5,230 nucleotides of DNA from a bacterium (GTDB lineage: Bacteria > Desulfobacterota > Anaeroferrophillalia > Anaeroferrophillales > Tharpellaceae), in NCBI GenBank assembly GCA_029935295.1, contig JAOZKP010000208.1, positions 1 to 5,230 of the forward strand. The letters run 5' to 3'. Numbering within the stretch: position 1 is the stretch's first letter; each line of letters opens with the position of its first letter. Under the pieces are notes generated by a model that saw nothing but the letters and a program-made list of their open reading frames with translations, ran no database searches and was not told where the DNA came from. The position numbers and the translations under genes are program-made. This document shows, piece after piece, positions 1 through 5,230 of this stretch.

Positions 1-989
1 TTCGCTACTTTGCCATTGTAAGAATTATCTTGTTCCCCAAGAGTACTTCCTCGCTTACGCTCACAGCGCAAAAAAATGATATCGGCACTGGCGGTTTCGG
101 CTAACCCATTCAGGCGGCGGCGATAGACCGGCCGAAAAACTGTATCCGGCAGCAACTGCAACATTGATTGCGGATGCAGGGTCGAAATACAGCCTGAAGT
201 TTGCAGCCGCTGACCATCAGCACAAAGAACCCCGGCAATTTTGCCGGCAGAATTCAACTCAACCTCTGTCACTTGATGCCGACAAAAAAGATCTACTCCT
301 CCACGCTTAAGAGCCGCCACCAAAGCCTTTACCAGAGCCCGGCCACCGCCTTTAAATGTCGCGGCCGAACGATAATAGCCATCCACAACCCCGGCATGAA
401 TGGCAAACGGAATCTCTTCCGGCCGGGCACCGTACAAAAGACAATGCACCTCTAGCAAACTCCGCAAATCACCGGAAAAGCCGAAATCATCCAAAACATC
501 TTTAAGACTTTGCCCGTGCAGTTCCGCCAAACGCAATGGTGACAACGAAGTTTGGGCATTGTAATAAGGTAAACTTTCCGTCGCGGTTTGCAATTGTTCC
601 AAATACGCGACAATAGCCGGGTTTTGCTCTGGAAACTGCTGCTGCAAACTGGTTTGCAACGCCGCATAACCCTGCGGGAATGAAAACTTGAAGCCACTTT
701 CCGGCTGAATTACAGTGTCGTAAGCCGACTCATTCAACACCACCGCTTGCAGATCATCGGCAATCCCTAACAGCCTGAGATTACGATCGAGAACTCCGCC
801 TCGCTCCAAGCCGCCGGCATAATGAAATCCGCCCTCGAAATAGACCCCGCTGCGAACAAATCCGTCAACCAACGGTGCCGGCCGTGGAGCCTGTTCCAAC
901 AACGCCACTTTAAAACCAAAACGGGCGAGCAGCAGCGCACTGCTAATTCCGGAAACCCCGGCGCCGATTACGACATAGTCATATTTCAT
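1..989 (-). CDS. FAD-dependent oxidoreductase, CrtI/retinol-saturase-like (C-terminus cut by window edge)
   Basis: A frame open from the ATG at 987-989 to the left edge gives 329 residues; the family is usually about 500, so roughly a third is missing. The N-terminus is a Rossmann dinucleotide-binding fold: VIGAGVSGISSA (residues 7-18) supplies GxGxxG (G9, G11, G14), and E32 after the second strand is the expected ribose-binding acid. The GGFHYAGG block (residues 53-60) matches the FAD-contacting segment of phytoene desaturases, carotenoid isomerases and retinol saturases. TFKGGGRALVKAL (211-223), followed by GGVDLF and a V-x-x-V-x-L strand, is the second conserved block of that superfamily. 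Members desaturate, saturate or isomerise polyene or isoprenoid chains using FAD; the substrate here cannot be read. The start is fixed by homology: MKYDYVVIGAG begins right at the first beta strand. The start overlaps the upstream ketosynthase stop (ATGA) and has no Shine-Dalgarno sequence, so coupled translation is likely. Confidence 0.9.
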   Translation of the reverse strand, partial: MKYDYVVIGAGVSGISSALLLARFGFKVALLEQAPRPAPLVDGFVRSGVYFEGGFHYAGGLERGGVLDRNLRLLGIADDLQAVVLNESAYDTVIQPESGFKFSFPQGYAALQTSLQQQFPEQNPAIVAYLEQLQTATESLPYYNAQTSLSPLRLAELHGQSLKDVLDDFGFSGDLRSLLEVHCLLYGARPEEIPFAIHAGVVDGYYRSAATFKGGGRALVKALVAALKRGGVDLFCRHQVTEVELNSAGKIAGVLCADGQRLQTSGCISTLHPQSMLQLLPDTVFRPVYRRRLNGLAETASADIIFLRCERKRGSTLGEQDNSYNGKVA

Positions 990-2221
990 ATTGAGCCGAA
1001 ATCAAGCAGCAGGGAGGCATTTGAGCCGCCAAAACCGGCGGCGTTGCAGAGAACCTTTTCCGGTTTCTGCATTTTTATTTTTTCCAGGATACGCAGACCG
1101 GAAGTGGTTTGATCGGGGCCGGAGAAGTTGATTGTCGGCGCCATAAAACCGGCATTGGCCATCAACACCGCGTAAATGGAAGTTGCGGCTCCCGCCATCC
1201 AGAGTTCATGTCCGGTCAAAGATTTAAGAGCGCTGATCCAGGGCATTGTTGTCGGAGAGAAAACTGCACGGATATTTTCAGCTTCAGCCGCATCCCCGGC
1301 CGGGGTTGAGGTCGCGTGGGCTAACAGCAGATCAACATCTTCCGGTTGCAAGTCGGCATCATTTAACGCCGCCAGCATCGACCGGGCGAGACCATCGGCA
1401 CTCGGTACCGAAAGCGCTTCACCGTCAGAAGAGAAACCGTAGCCTTTTACCTCGCCTAAAATAGCAGCCCCCCGTTTTTCCGCCAGGGCATAATTTTCGA
1501 GAACCAAAGCGGCGGCACCGCCGCTGGGAACCAGCCCATCACGATCTTTATCAAAAGGCCGAGATGCGGCCGCGGGATTATCAATCCGGGTCGAAAAAGC
1601 ACCGAGGGCATCAAAACTGCACATCGACTCTAAATTAATTTCCTGAGCGCCGCCGCAGATCACCCGCTCCTGGCGGCCTAAAGCAATCAGATCAGCCGCC
1701 TGGCCAATGGCATGGCTGCTGCTGGAACAAGCCGAGCTTAATGTCCAGCTCGCCCCTTGCGTTCCCAGCAAAACATTAAGGTTCATCGTAATCGCAGAAG
1801 TCATTGCCCGGAAAACTAGACCACTGCCAAGTTTATGGGTTTCGCCATGTTGCCGCAGCAAATCAACCTGTTCAATTGCGGCAATACAGCTCGAATCACA
1901 ACCGAATATCAACCCGCTCCGGGGATTTCGCAAATCTTCATCTTTAAGACCGGATTGAGTCAGCGCCTCACGCACCGCAACATAAGCATATTGGGCAAAA
2001 TCAGGCATCGTTTTGCGCTGTTTCCGACTTAAAAAGCGCTCCGGTTCAACCGGCGGCAGAAGCCCGGTCAAAGGACTGCGAAAACCGGCTTTCCGACGCT
2101 CTTCATCAACAACAATCCCGGAACGACCAGAACATAAAGATGCGACAACATCATCCCCGCCTACTCCGAGACAGGAAACAATTCCAACTCCGGTAATCGC
2201 AACTCGATTTCGCTGGCTCAT
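986..2221 (-). CDS. Beta-ketoacyl-ACP synthase, FabB (KAS I) type
   Basis: This cytoplasmic condensing enzyme extends an acyl chain on acyl carrier protein with malonyl-ACP by decarboxylative Claisen condensation. It is 411 residues from the ATG at 2219-2221; FabB and FabF are about 406-413. The thiolase-fold signature is complete: nucleophile Cys165 in SSACSSSSHAIG, His302 in AHATSTP, Lys333 and His338 in LKSLTGH, and the closing AAGFGGSNASLLL loop (394-406). Several blocks follow E. coli FabB more than FabF, judged from memory: VVASLCSGRSGI near the N-terminus, CSFDALGAFST, ASRPFDKDRDGLVPSGGAAALVLE, and YGFSSDGEALSVPSADG. Departures from consensus are Ala for Gly in HATST and ELWMAGA for the usual xLGAAGA. 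An in-frame TTG at 2279-2281 would add 20 residues; I chose the ATG because it gives the family length and starts just before RVAITG. Neither start has a clear Shine-Dalgarno site. It is the first gene of an operon with the flavoprotein, so a specialised lipid or polyene role is more likely than housekeeping, but that is inference. Confidence 0.93.
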   Translation of the reverse strand: MSQRNRVAITGVGIVSCLGVGGDDVVASLCSGRSGIVVDEERRKAGFRSPLTGLLPPVEPERFLSRKQRKTMPDFAQYAYVAVREALTQSGLKDEDLRNPRSGLIFGCDSSCIAAIEQVDLLRQHGETHKLGSGLVFRAMTSAITMNLNVLLGTQGASWTLSSACSSSSHAIGQAADLIALGRQERVICGGAQEINLESMCSFDALGAFSTRIDNPAAASRPFDKDRDGLVPSGGAAALVLENYALAEKRGAAILGEVKGYGFSSDGEALSVPSADGLARSMLAALNDADLQPEDVDLLLAHATSTPAGDAAEAENIRAVFSPTTMPWISALKSLTGHELWMAGAATSIYAVLMANAGFMAPTINFSGPDQTTSGLRILEKIKMQKPEKVLCNAAGFGGSNASLLLDFGSI

Positions 2222-2260
2222 AAAAAATTTACAATTTTTCGTAAGAAGTGGAAGAAAATC

Positions 2261-2276
2261 ACCCGTTAACCCGGGT
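2261..2276. promoter_or_regulatory. Inverted repeat around GTTAAC, operator-like site A
   Basis: On the plus strand ACCCG and CGGGT form 5-base arms around the spacer TTAACC. Read on the minus strand, the site contains the 10-mer CGGGTTAACG that also occurs in site B (2393-2410). It lies about 40 bases upstream of the chosen ketosynthase start, in its probable 5' leader, where a bound repressor or an RNA fold could act. The arms are short, so chance occurrence is possible. Confidence 0.35.
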
Positions 2277-2351
2277 TGCAAGCTCTTAACCGGACACTAC
2301 TAACTTTTTTTAAATGAAGAAACAAAAAATGAACTCTGTATTTATCGTCGG

Positions 2352-2378
2352 CATATATTCATACATCAACTAAGTCAA
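2352..2378 (-). promoter_or_regulatory. Candidate sigma70-type promoter for the ketosynthase operon
   Basis: On the minus strand TTGACT (2373-2378, five of six matches to the -35 consensus) is followed after 15 bases by TATATG (2352-2357, four of six matches to -10). The spacer is shorter than the optimal 17. An alternative pair with a 17-base spacer is TTGATG (2364-2369) and GATAAA (2341-2346). Either would give a leader of over 100 bases before the ATG at 2221. Site B lies just upstream of the -35 element, an activator-like position. Confidence 0.3.
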
Positions 2379-2392
2379 GAGAAAAACTTCTG

Positions 2393-2410
2393 CCAGCGGG
2401 TTAACGCTGG
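2393..2410. promoter_or_regulatory. Perfect 6-base inverted repeat, operator-like site B
   Basis: CCAGCG and CGCTGG are perfect 6-base arms around GGTTAA, and the centre contains the palindrome GTTAAC. The site shares the 10-mer CGGGTTAACG with site A, in opposite orientation, with the two GTTAAC centres 135 bases apart. It sits between the two candidate divergent promoters. On the minus strand a short T run follows after a few bases, but there is no upstream minus-strand gene to terminate here, so a protein-binding site is the better reading. Confidence 0.4.
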
Positions 2411-2451
2411 TCTGGGATTTACTGAAAATATTTCTCGGTATATGTAACCCC

Positions 2452-2480
2452 TTGAGATTATCGTATAATGGTGCTAGATT
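2452..2480 (+). promoter_or_regulatory. Candidate sigma70-type promoter for the metallo-hydrolase gene
   Basis: TTGAGA (2452-2457) and TAGATT (2475-2480) are separated by 17 bases and would start transcription near 2487, giving a leader of about 40 bases. A perfect TATAAT also occurs at 2464-2469, but the sequence at its -35 position (TATGTA around 2441) is poor, so which -10 element is used is uncertain. Confidence 0.35.
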
Positions 2481-2528
2481 ACAATGATTGTTTTCCCATA
2501 TTACAGGCTTTTTTGACAGGTCAAAATT

Positions 2529-4004
2529 ATGAACGAGAATATCTGTGTAAAAATTCTTGGCGATTATGGTCCCTTTTCTCGCGAGGGCCGCTGCATCAGC
2601 TATGAAATTGAAGTTTGCGGGGACAACTACCTTATCGATTGCGGGGCGCCGTTGTTTAAACAATTGGGCGGCCATCATCTAAAAGAGGTCAAAGGCCTGT
2701 TTATTACCCATTGCCATGATGACCATAAAAGATGGTTTACAGATCTGGCAATTTTTCATCGCTACGCTAAGGATGTGTTCCATAAACTGGCCCTGTATAC
2801 GACCGAAAGTTTAAATGATGAACTCAAAAAATCTTCATCTGCGGCCCTGGCAAATACCCTTTCTGACTGCCGCAAAAAAGTAGTGGGGGTTAAATATGAT
2901 GAATATGTTGATTTCAGAACTTTAGGTCCCCGGCCGCTCTATCGCATAATCTCACAAAATGAGGGAGACGGACACAAACAACTTTATATCGTGAACTTAA
3001 AGAATGAAATTGTGGGGCCGGAGCAGGCCAAGATCGTCATCAACCCAGATACGGGCAGGTCAAGAATGCTTTTTCATGACCTCCATTCCGGCGTCTGGGT
3101 AGACCCGGAACTTTACTACACCTTTTCCGACACCAGCTTTTATGAAAAAGACCAGAATATCCTTACCGACAAAAAAGACTATACGATTGAAGCAATTAAA
3201 GCGCCGGTTTGGCATGGCATAATCGGAATCGGCTTAAAAATCAGCTGCGCCGGAGAAACTCTGGTTTTCAGTTCTGACACCGTAAATGACACTGAACTTT
3301 GGCAGGATCTATATCAGGAAAAGCGGAAACCAATTTTTACAGATTTAACCTTGGCGGAATTTACTACAGCCCGGGTTATTTACGGGGATATTAACAACTA
3401 CATTGAGCGCGTCTGGAGCCAGGCAAGATACAATGAAGCCATAACATCCTTTGTTGATGCCGCTGTGATTCATGACGTTTCTGTATATAACAGTATTGTC
3501 CATACAGACTATGAAACACTCGGCAACACCCGGCTGGATAAAAACCGCACCATTCTTGTCCACAGCCCCGATCGTATGACATCAGAATGGATTTTATCGG
3601 CAGCTGACAAGGAATTTGTCGTTAAAAACAATCTTTTCATGGAGAAAGTCGGAGATCAACTTTTCCCCCTTAATGCCGACATCTATCACCGCGAAGAGGG
3701 ACGCTATTTTGTTGGCTACAAGAATGAACAGGGGAAATATACAGTTTATGAAAAAGATGGGCTCTTGAGCCTCTCCAATGCTTACAACTTCAACGGAAAA
3801 CCCTATCTCAAGGTCGATCTCTATGAAGATATCGGCGGCCGCTACTACAAGAAACTGGAAGATGAAAACAGTTTTTATGAAATTCGTGCCGATGGTGGAG
3901 TGGAGTTAATCCACCGTACCGAGACCGGCAGCCGGGGAACCCTGCTGCAGAAAGATGAAAGAGAGAAATTAGCAGCCAGAAAAAATCAGGGCATACTTTT
4001 ATAA
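2529..4004 (+). CDS. Metallo-beta-lactamase-fold hydrolase (RNase Z / cyclic-nucleotide phosphodiesterase-like)
   Basis: This is a 491-residue predicted cytoplasmic zinc hydrolase with no signal peptide or membrane segment. The N-terminus (SYEIEVCGDNYLIDCGAPL, residues 24-42) is the opening beta sandwich of the fold. The ligand set is complete: H61, H63, D65 and H66 in THCHDDH, H229 in VWHG, D250 in VFSSDT, and H325 in IVHTDY. The spacing of H229 and SSDT, and IHD (314-316) ahead of IVHT, resembles RNase Z and related phosphodiesterases rather than beta-lactamases or glyoxalase II. Between the first motif and H229 lies an unusually long stretch of about 160 residues, including a charged, aromatic insert at roughly 120-220. 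From about 380 the tail is beta-rich and carries two copies of a motif beginning GRY (391 and 437). The ATG at 2529 follows a weak AGG Shine-Dalgarno (2518-2520) at 8 bases. The gene diverges from the ketosynthase operon and overlaps the convergent gene's 3' end by 19 bases. The substrate is unknown; a phosphodiester is a guess from the motif class. Confidence 0.92.
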   Translation: MNENICVKILGDYGPFSREGRCISYEIEVCGDNYLIDCGAPLFKQLGGHHLKEVKGLFITHCHDDHKRWFTDLAIFHRYAKDVFHKLALYTTESLNDELKKSSSAALANTLSDCRKKVVGVKYDEYVDFRTLGPRPLYRIISQNEGDGHKQLYIVNLKNEIVGPEQAKIVINPDTGRSRMLFHDLHSGVWVDPELYYTFSDTSFYEKDQNILTDKKDYTIEAIKAPVWHGIIGIGLKISCAGETLVFSSDTVNDTELWQDLYQEKRKPIFTDLTLAEFTTARVIYGDINNYIERVWSQARYNEAITSFVDAAVIHDVSVYNSIVHTDYETLGNTRLDKNRTILVHSPDRMTSEWILSAADKEFVVKNNLFMEKVGDQLFPLNADIYHREEGRYFVGYKNEQGKYTVYEKDGLLSLSNAYNFNGKPYLKVDLYEDIGGRYYKKLEDENSFYEIRADGGVELIHRTETGSRGTLLQKDEREKLAARKNQGILL

Positions 4005-5230
4005 AGACGGGCAAAAAAACAGACTGTGTGTTGGGTCGAATCAACCCGCACCCAGGACCGGGTAAGCTTAAAACGAAAACTGCCAATGCTCTTTTCCGGA
4101 TAGAGATGAGCAAAGGCTGATTCCGGGGTATATCGCAACCGCATAATCCCTCTGGCCGCAAGCTGCATACCTTTCATAATCTGCCGGGCCCGAGCCTCAT
4201 CTTTCAGGTATTTTGCCAGACCATAAGCGGCAATAAGCCCTTCGCAGCGCGAAGCGTCATGATAAACATGATCCCCGAAGTTATAATAGAAACCGCCGAT
4301 ATAATCCGGGTAAAGCGCATTGGCGTCATTGTACGTGTGACTTAACATCGCCGCCGCATCATTAAAAACAAAATCAATGTAAGGCTTTTTTCTAAAGCCC
4401 TCAACCTTAACCCACTCTTCTATTGCCTGCATCAACCAGGCATCAGCCGGCAGCGGCGTAAAAAGATCGGCATAGAGTTGCGGTCTTTTCTGCACCAGAA
4501 AATCCATAGCCGATAGACTTTTCCGGCGAATCTCCGCCTTCAGGTTTTTATCATCACTCTCAATATGACGGTAATAGAGCGCCAACCCCAAAAGGGCCTC
4601 GCCGGGATAATAGAAAGAGAAAAGTTCTTTCTTGATGGCCGCTTCCGGATCAATTATCGGCTTGCCGTTATTGTATTTCGGGTGAATATAATAACCGATC
4701 ATCTCCCCGTCATCATCTATACGGGAGAGAATATGCCGAACCAGCCCCGCCATCTCTTTGGCAAAAGTATAATCCCCGCTCAATTTAGTATATCTTGCCA
4801 GAGCCACCAGGCCGACACCGGCTCCGCCGAGTTTTGCCTTGGAATTAAAAAATGGAAAACAGGCATAATCCTGGAACTCATTCTGTCTGACAAAGGTTGC
4901 AGTCAGGTATTTCAGTGATTTTTTCGCCGCCTTGAGATATTTCTGCTGACCAGTCAGCTCGTAACCCCATAAAAGCGCAATCGTCCCACCGCTGTGGCGC
5001 AAAATATTATAATAGAGCGGGTCTTTCCGGTGCGGATGCATAAAATCAACCCGGCTGTCTTTGATACCATCATAATAGTACAAAAAACTGCCATCCTGAT
5101 TCATATTATCATAGAGCCAGTCAATCCCATCCTGCAAACCGGTAAAGATAATTTCCTTATTGCAAGTTGTCAACTCCGGTGCGCCCCGATAGAGCGGCAG
5201 AACGGTATCTTTATAACTGATCCAGGCTTT
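3986..5230 (-). CDS. Alpha/alpha-toroid (six-hairpin glycosidase-like) protein, N-terminus outside window
   Basis: The frame is open to the right edge and gives 414 residues up to the TGA at 3986-3988. The TTG at 5171-5173 is an in-frame possible start, but in-frame codons continue to 5230 without a stop (reading KAWISYKDTVLPLYRG before it), so the gene most likely begins outside the window. The sequence is a run of paired helices with loops of the kind NQDGSF (44-49) and DDDGEM (172-177), typical of alpha/alpha toroids such as glycoside hydrolases, uronyl epimerases and terpenoid cyclases. Blocks that look conserved are YYNILRHSGGTIALL (73-87), the glycine-rich KLGGAGVGLVALARY (133-147), FYYPGEALLGLALYYR (206-221), and a C-terminal segment with RVD and QH (395-401). 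His, Asp and Glu residues in these loops could be catalytic, but I cannot assign a reaction. No signal peptide can be judged because the N-terminus is missing. The 3' end overlaps the convergent metallo-hydrolase gene. Carbohydrate binding or hydrolysis is the leading guess; the family name is not recognised with certainty. Confidence 0.85.
   Translation of the reverse strand, partial: KAWISYKDTVLPLYRGAPELTTCNKEIIFTGLQDGIDWLYDNMNQDGSFLYYYDGIKDSRVDFMHPHRKDPLYYNILRHSGGTIALLWGYELTGQQKYLKAAKKSLKYLTATFVRQNEFQDYACFPFFNSKAKLGGAGVGLVALARYTKLSGDYTFAKEMAGLVRHILSRIDDDGEMIGYYIHPKYNNGKPIIDPEAAIKKELFSFYYPGEALLGLALYYRHIESDDKNLKAEIRRKSLSAMDFLVQKRPQLYADLFTPLPADAWLMQAIEEWVKVEGFRKKPYIDFVFNDAAAMLSHTYNDANALYPDYIGGFYYNFGDHVYHDASRCEGLIAAYGLAKYLKDEARARQIMKGMQLAARGIMRLRYTPESAFAHLYPEKSIGSFRFKLTRSWVRVDSTQHTVCFFARLYKSMP

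Larger units (their letters stand above)
2222..2528. other. Divergent intergenic control region
   Basis: These 307 bases separate the start of the minus-strand ketosynthase operon from the start of the plus-strand metallo-hydrolase gene. The region is A+T-rich, with several A or T tracts. It contains candidate promoters facing both ways and two GTTAAC-centred inverted repeats, listed separately. I see no convincing short gene, RNA gene or intrinsic terminator in it. If the ketosynthase used the TTG at 2279-2281 instead of the ATG, the leftmost 60 bases would be coding. Confidence 0.8.

Noticed and set aside
822..1112. A 96-codon plus-strand frame, and several other plus-strand frames over 1109-2303
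   Set aside because: They lie antisense to the flavoprotein and ketosynthase, whose motifs are unmistakable. The translations are low-complexity, Arg/Ser/Pro-rich and have no domain.
2222..2281. A 20-residue N-terminal extension of the ketosynthase from an in-frame TTG at 2279-2281
   Set aside because: The ATG at 2219-2221 gives the family length (411) and begins right before the conserved first strand. The TTG has no properly spaced Shine-Dalgarno site, and the extension (QPGLTGDFLPLL...) does not resemble ketosynthase sequence.
2370..2678. A 102-codon minus-strand frame crossing the metallo-hydrolase start
   Set aside because: It is antisense to a well-supported conserved gene, covers the divergent promoters and shows no recognisable domain.
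3928..3948. Hairpin near the end of the minus-strand gene as an intrinsic terminator
   Set aside because: The stem (GCAGC, mismatch, GGG, loop GAA, CCC, mismatch, GCTGC) is real, but no T run follows on either strand and it lies inside conserved metallo-hydrolase coding sequence.
2529..5230. A composition break suggesting that the right half was acquired horizontally
   Set aside because: Spot counts of 60 bases gave about 60-62% G+C in the ketosynthase and 35-42% in the right-hand genes. However, the flavoprotein on the left also had a 43% sample beside a 62% one, so there is no clean boundary, and no mobile element or tRNA marks a junction.

Overview
The window carries four protein-coding genes and one divergent control region. 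No RNA gene, insertion sequence, CRISPR array or attachment site was seen. Base composition is mixed: spot counts run from about 35% to 62% G+C. The gene families (FabB-type ketosynthase, carotenoid-desaturase-like flavoprotein, zinc metallo-hydrolase, alpha/alpha-toroid protein) would fit a Gram-negative, possibly anaerobic, deltaproteobacterial or related lineage. That placement is a weak inference, because no taxonomic marker gene is present.

Left half (1-2221, minus strand): a two-gene operon that runs off the left edge. The first gene is a complete FabB-type beta-ketoacyl-ACP synthase with its Cys-His-His triad and Lys. The second is an FAD-dependent oxidoreductase of the CrtI/retinol-saturase superfamily, cut at its C-terminus by the window edge. 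The ketosynthase stop and the flavoprotein start share an ATGA overlap, and no Shine-Dalgarno site precedes the second gene, so the two are probably translationally coupled. A dedicated ketosynthase plus a desaturase/isomerase-type flavoprotein suggests a specialised lipid or polyene pathway rather than housekeeping fatty acid synthesis.

Middle (2222-2528): a 307-base intergenic region from which the operon and the metallo-hydrolase gene diverge. It holds candidate promoters for both directions and two inverted-repeat sites that share the 10-mer CGGGTTAACG in opposite orientation. These could be operators of a regulator acting on both units.

Right half (2529-5230): a plus-strand gene for a 491-residue metallo-beta-lactamase-fold hydrolase with a complete set of zinc ligands, a long insert in the core and a duplicated beta-rich C-terminal tail. 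Its 3' end overlaps by 19 bases the 3' end of a convergent minus-strand gene. That gene enters from the right edge and encodes an alpha/alpha-toroid (six-hairpin-glycosidase-like) protein of unknown specific function. I see no sequence evidence that these two genes act in the same pathway as the left operon.
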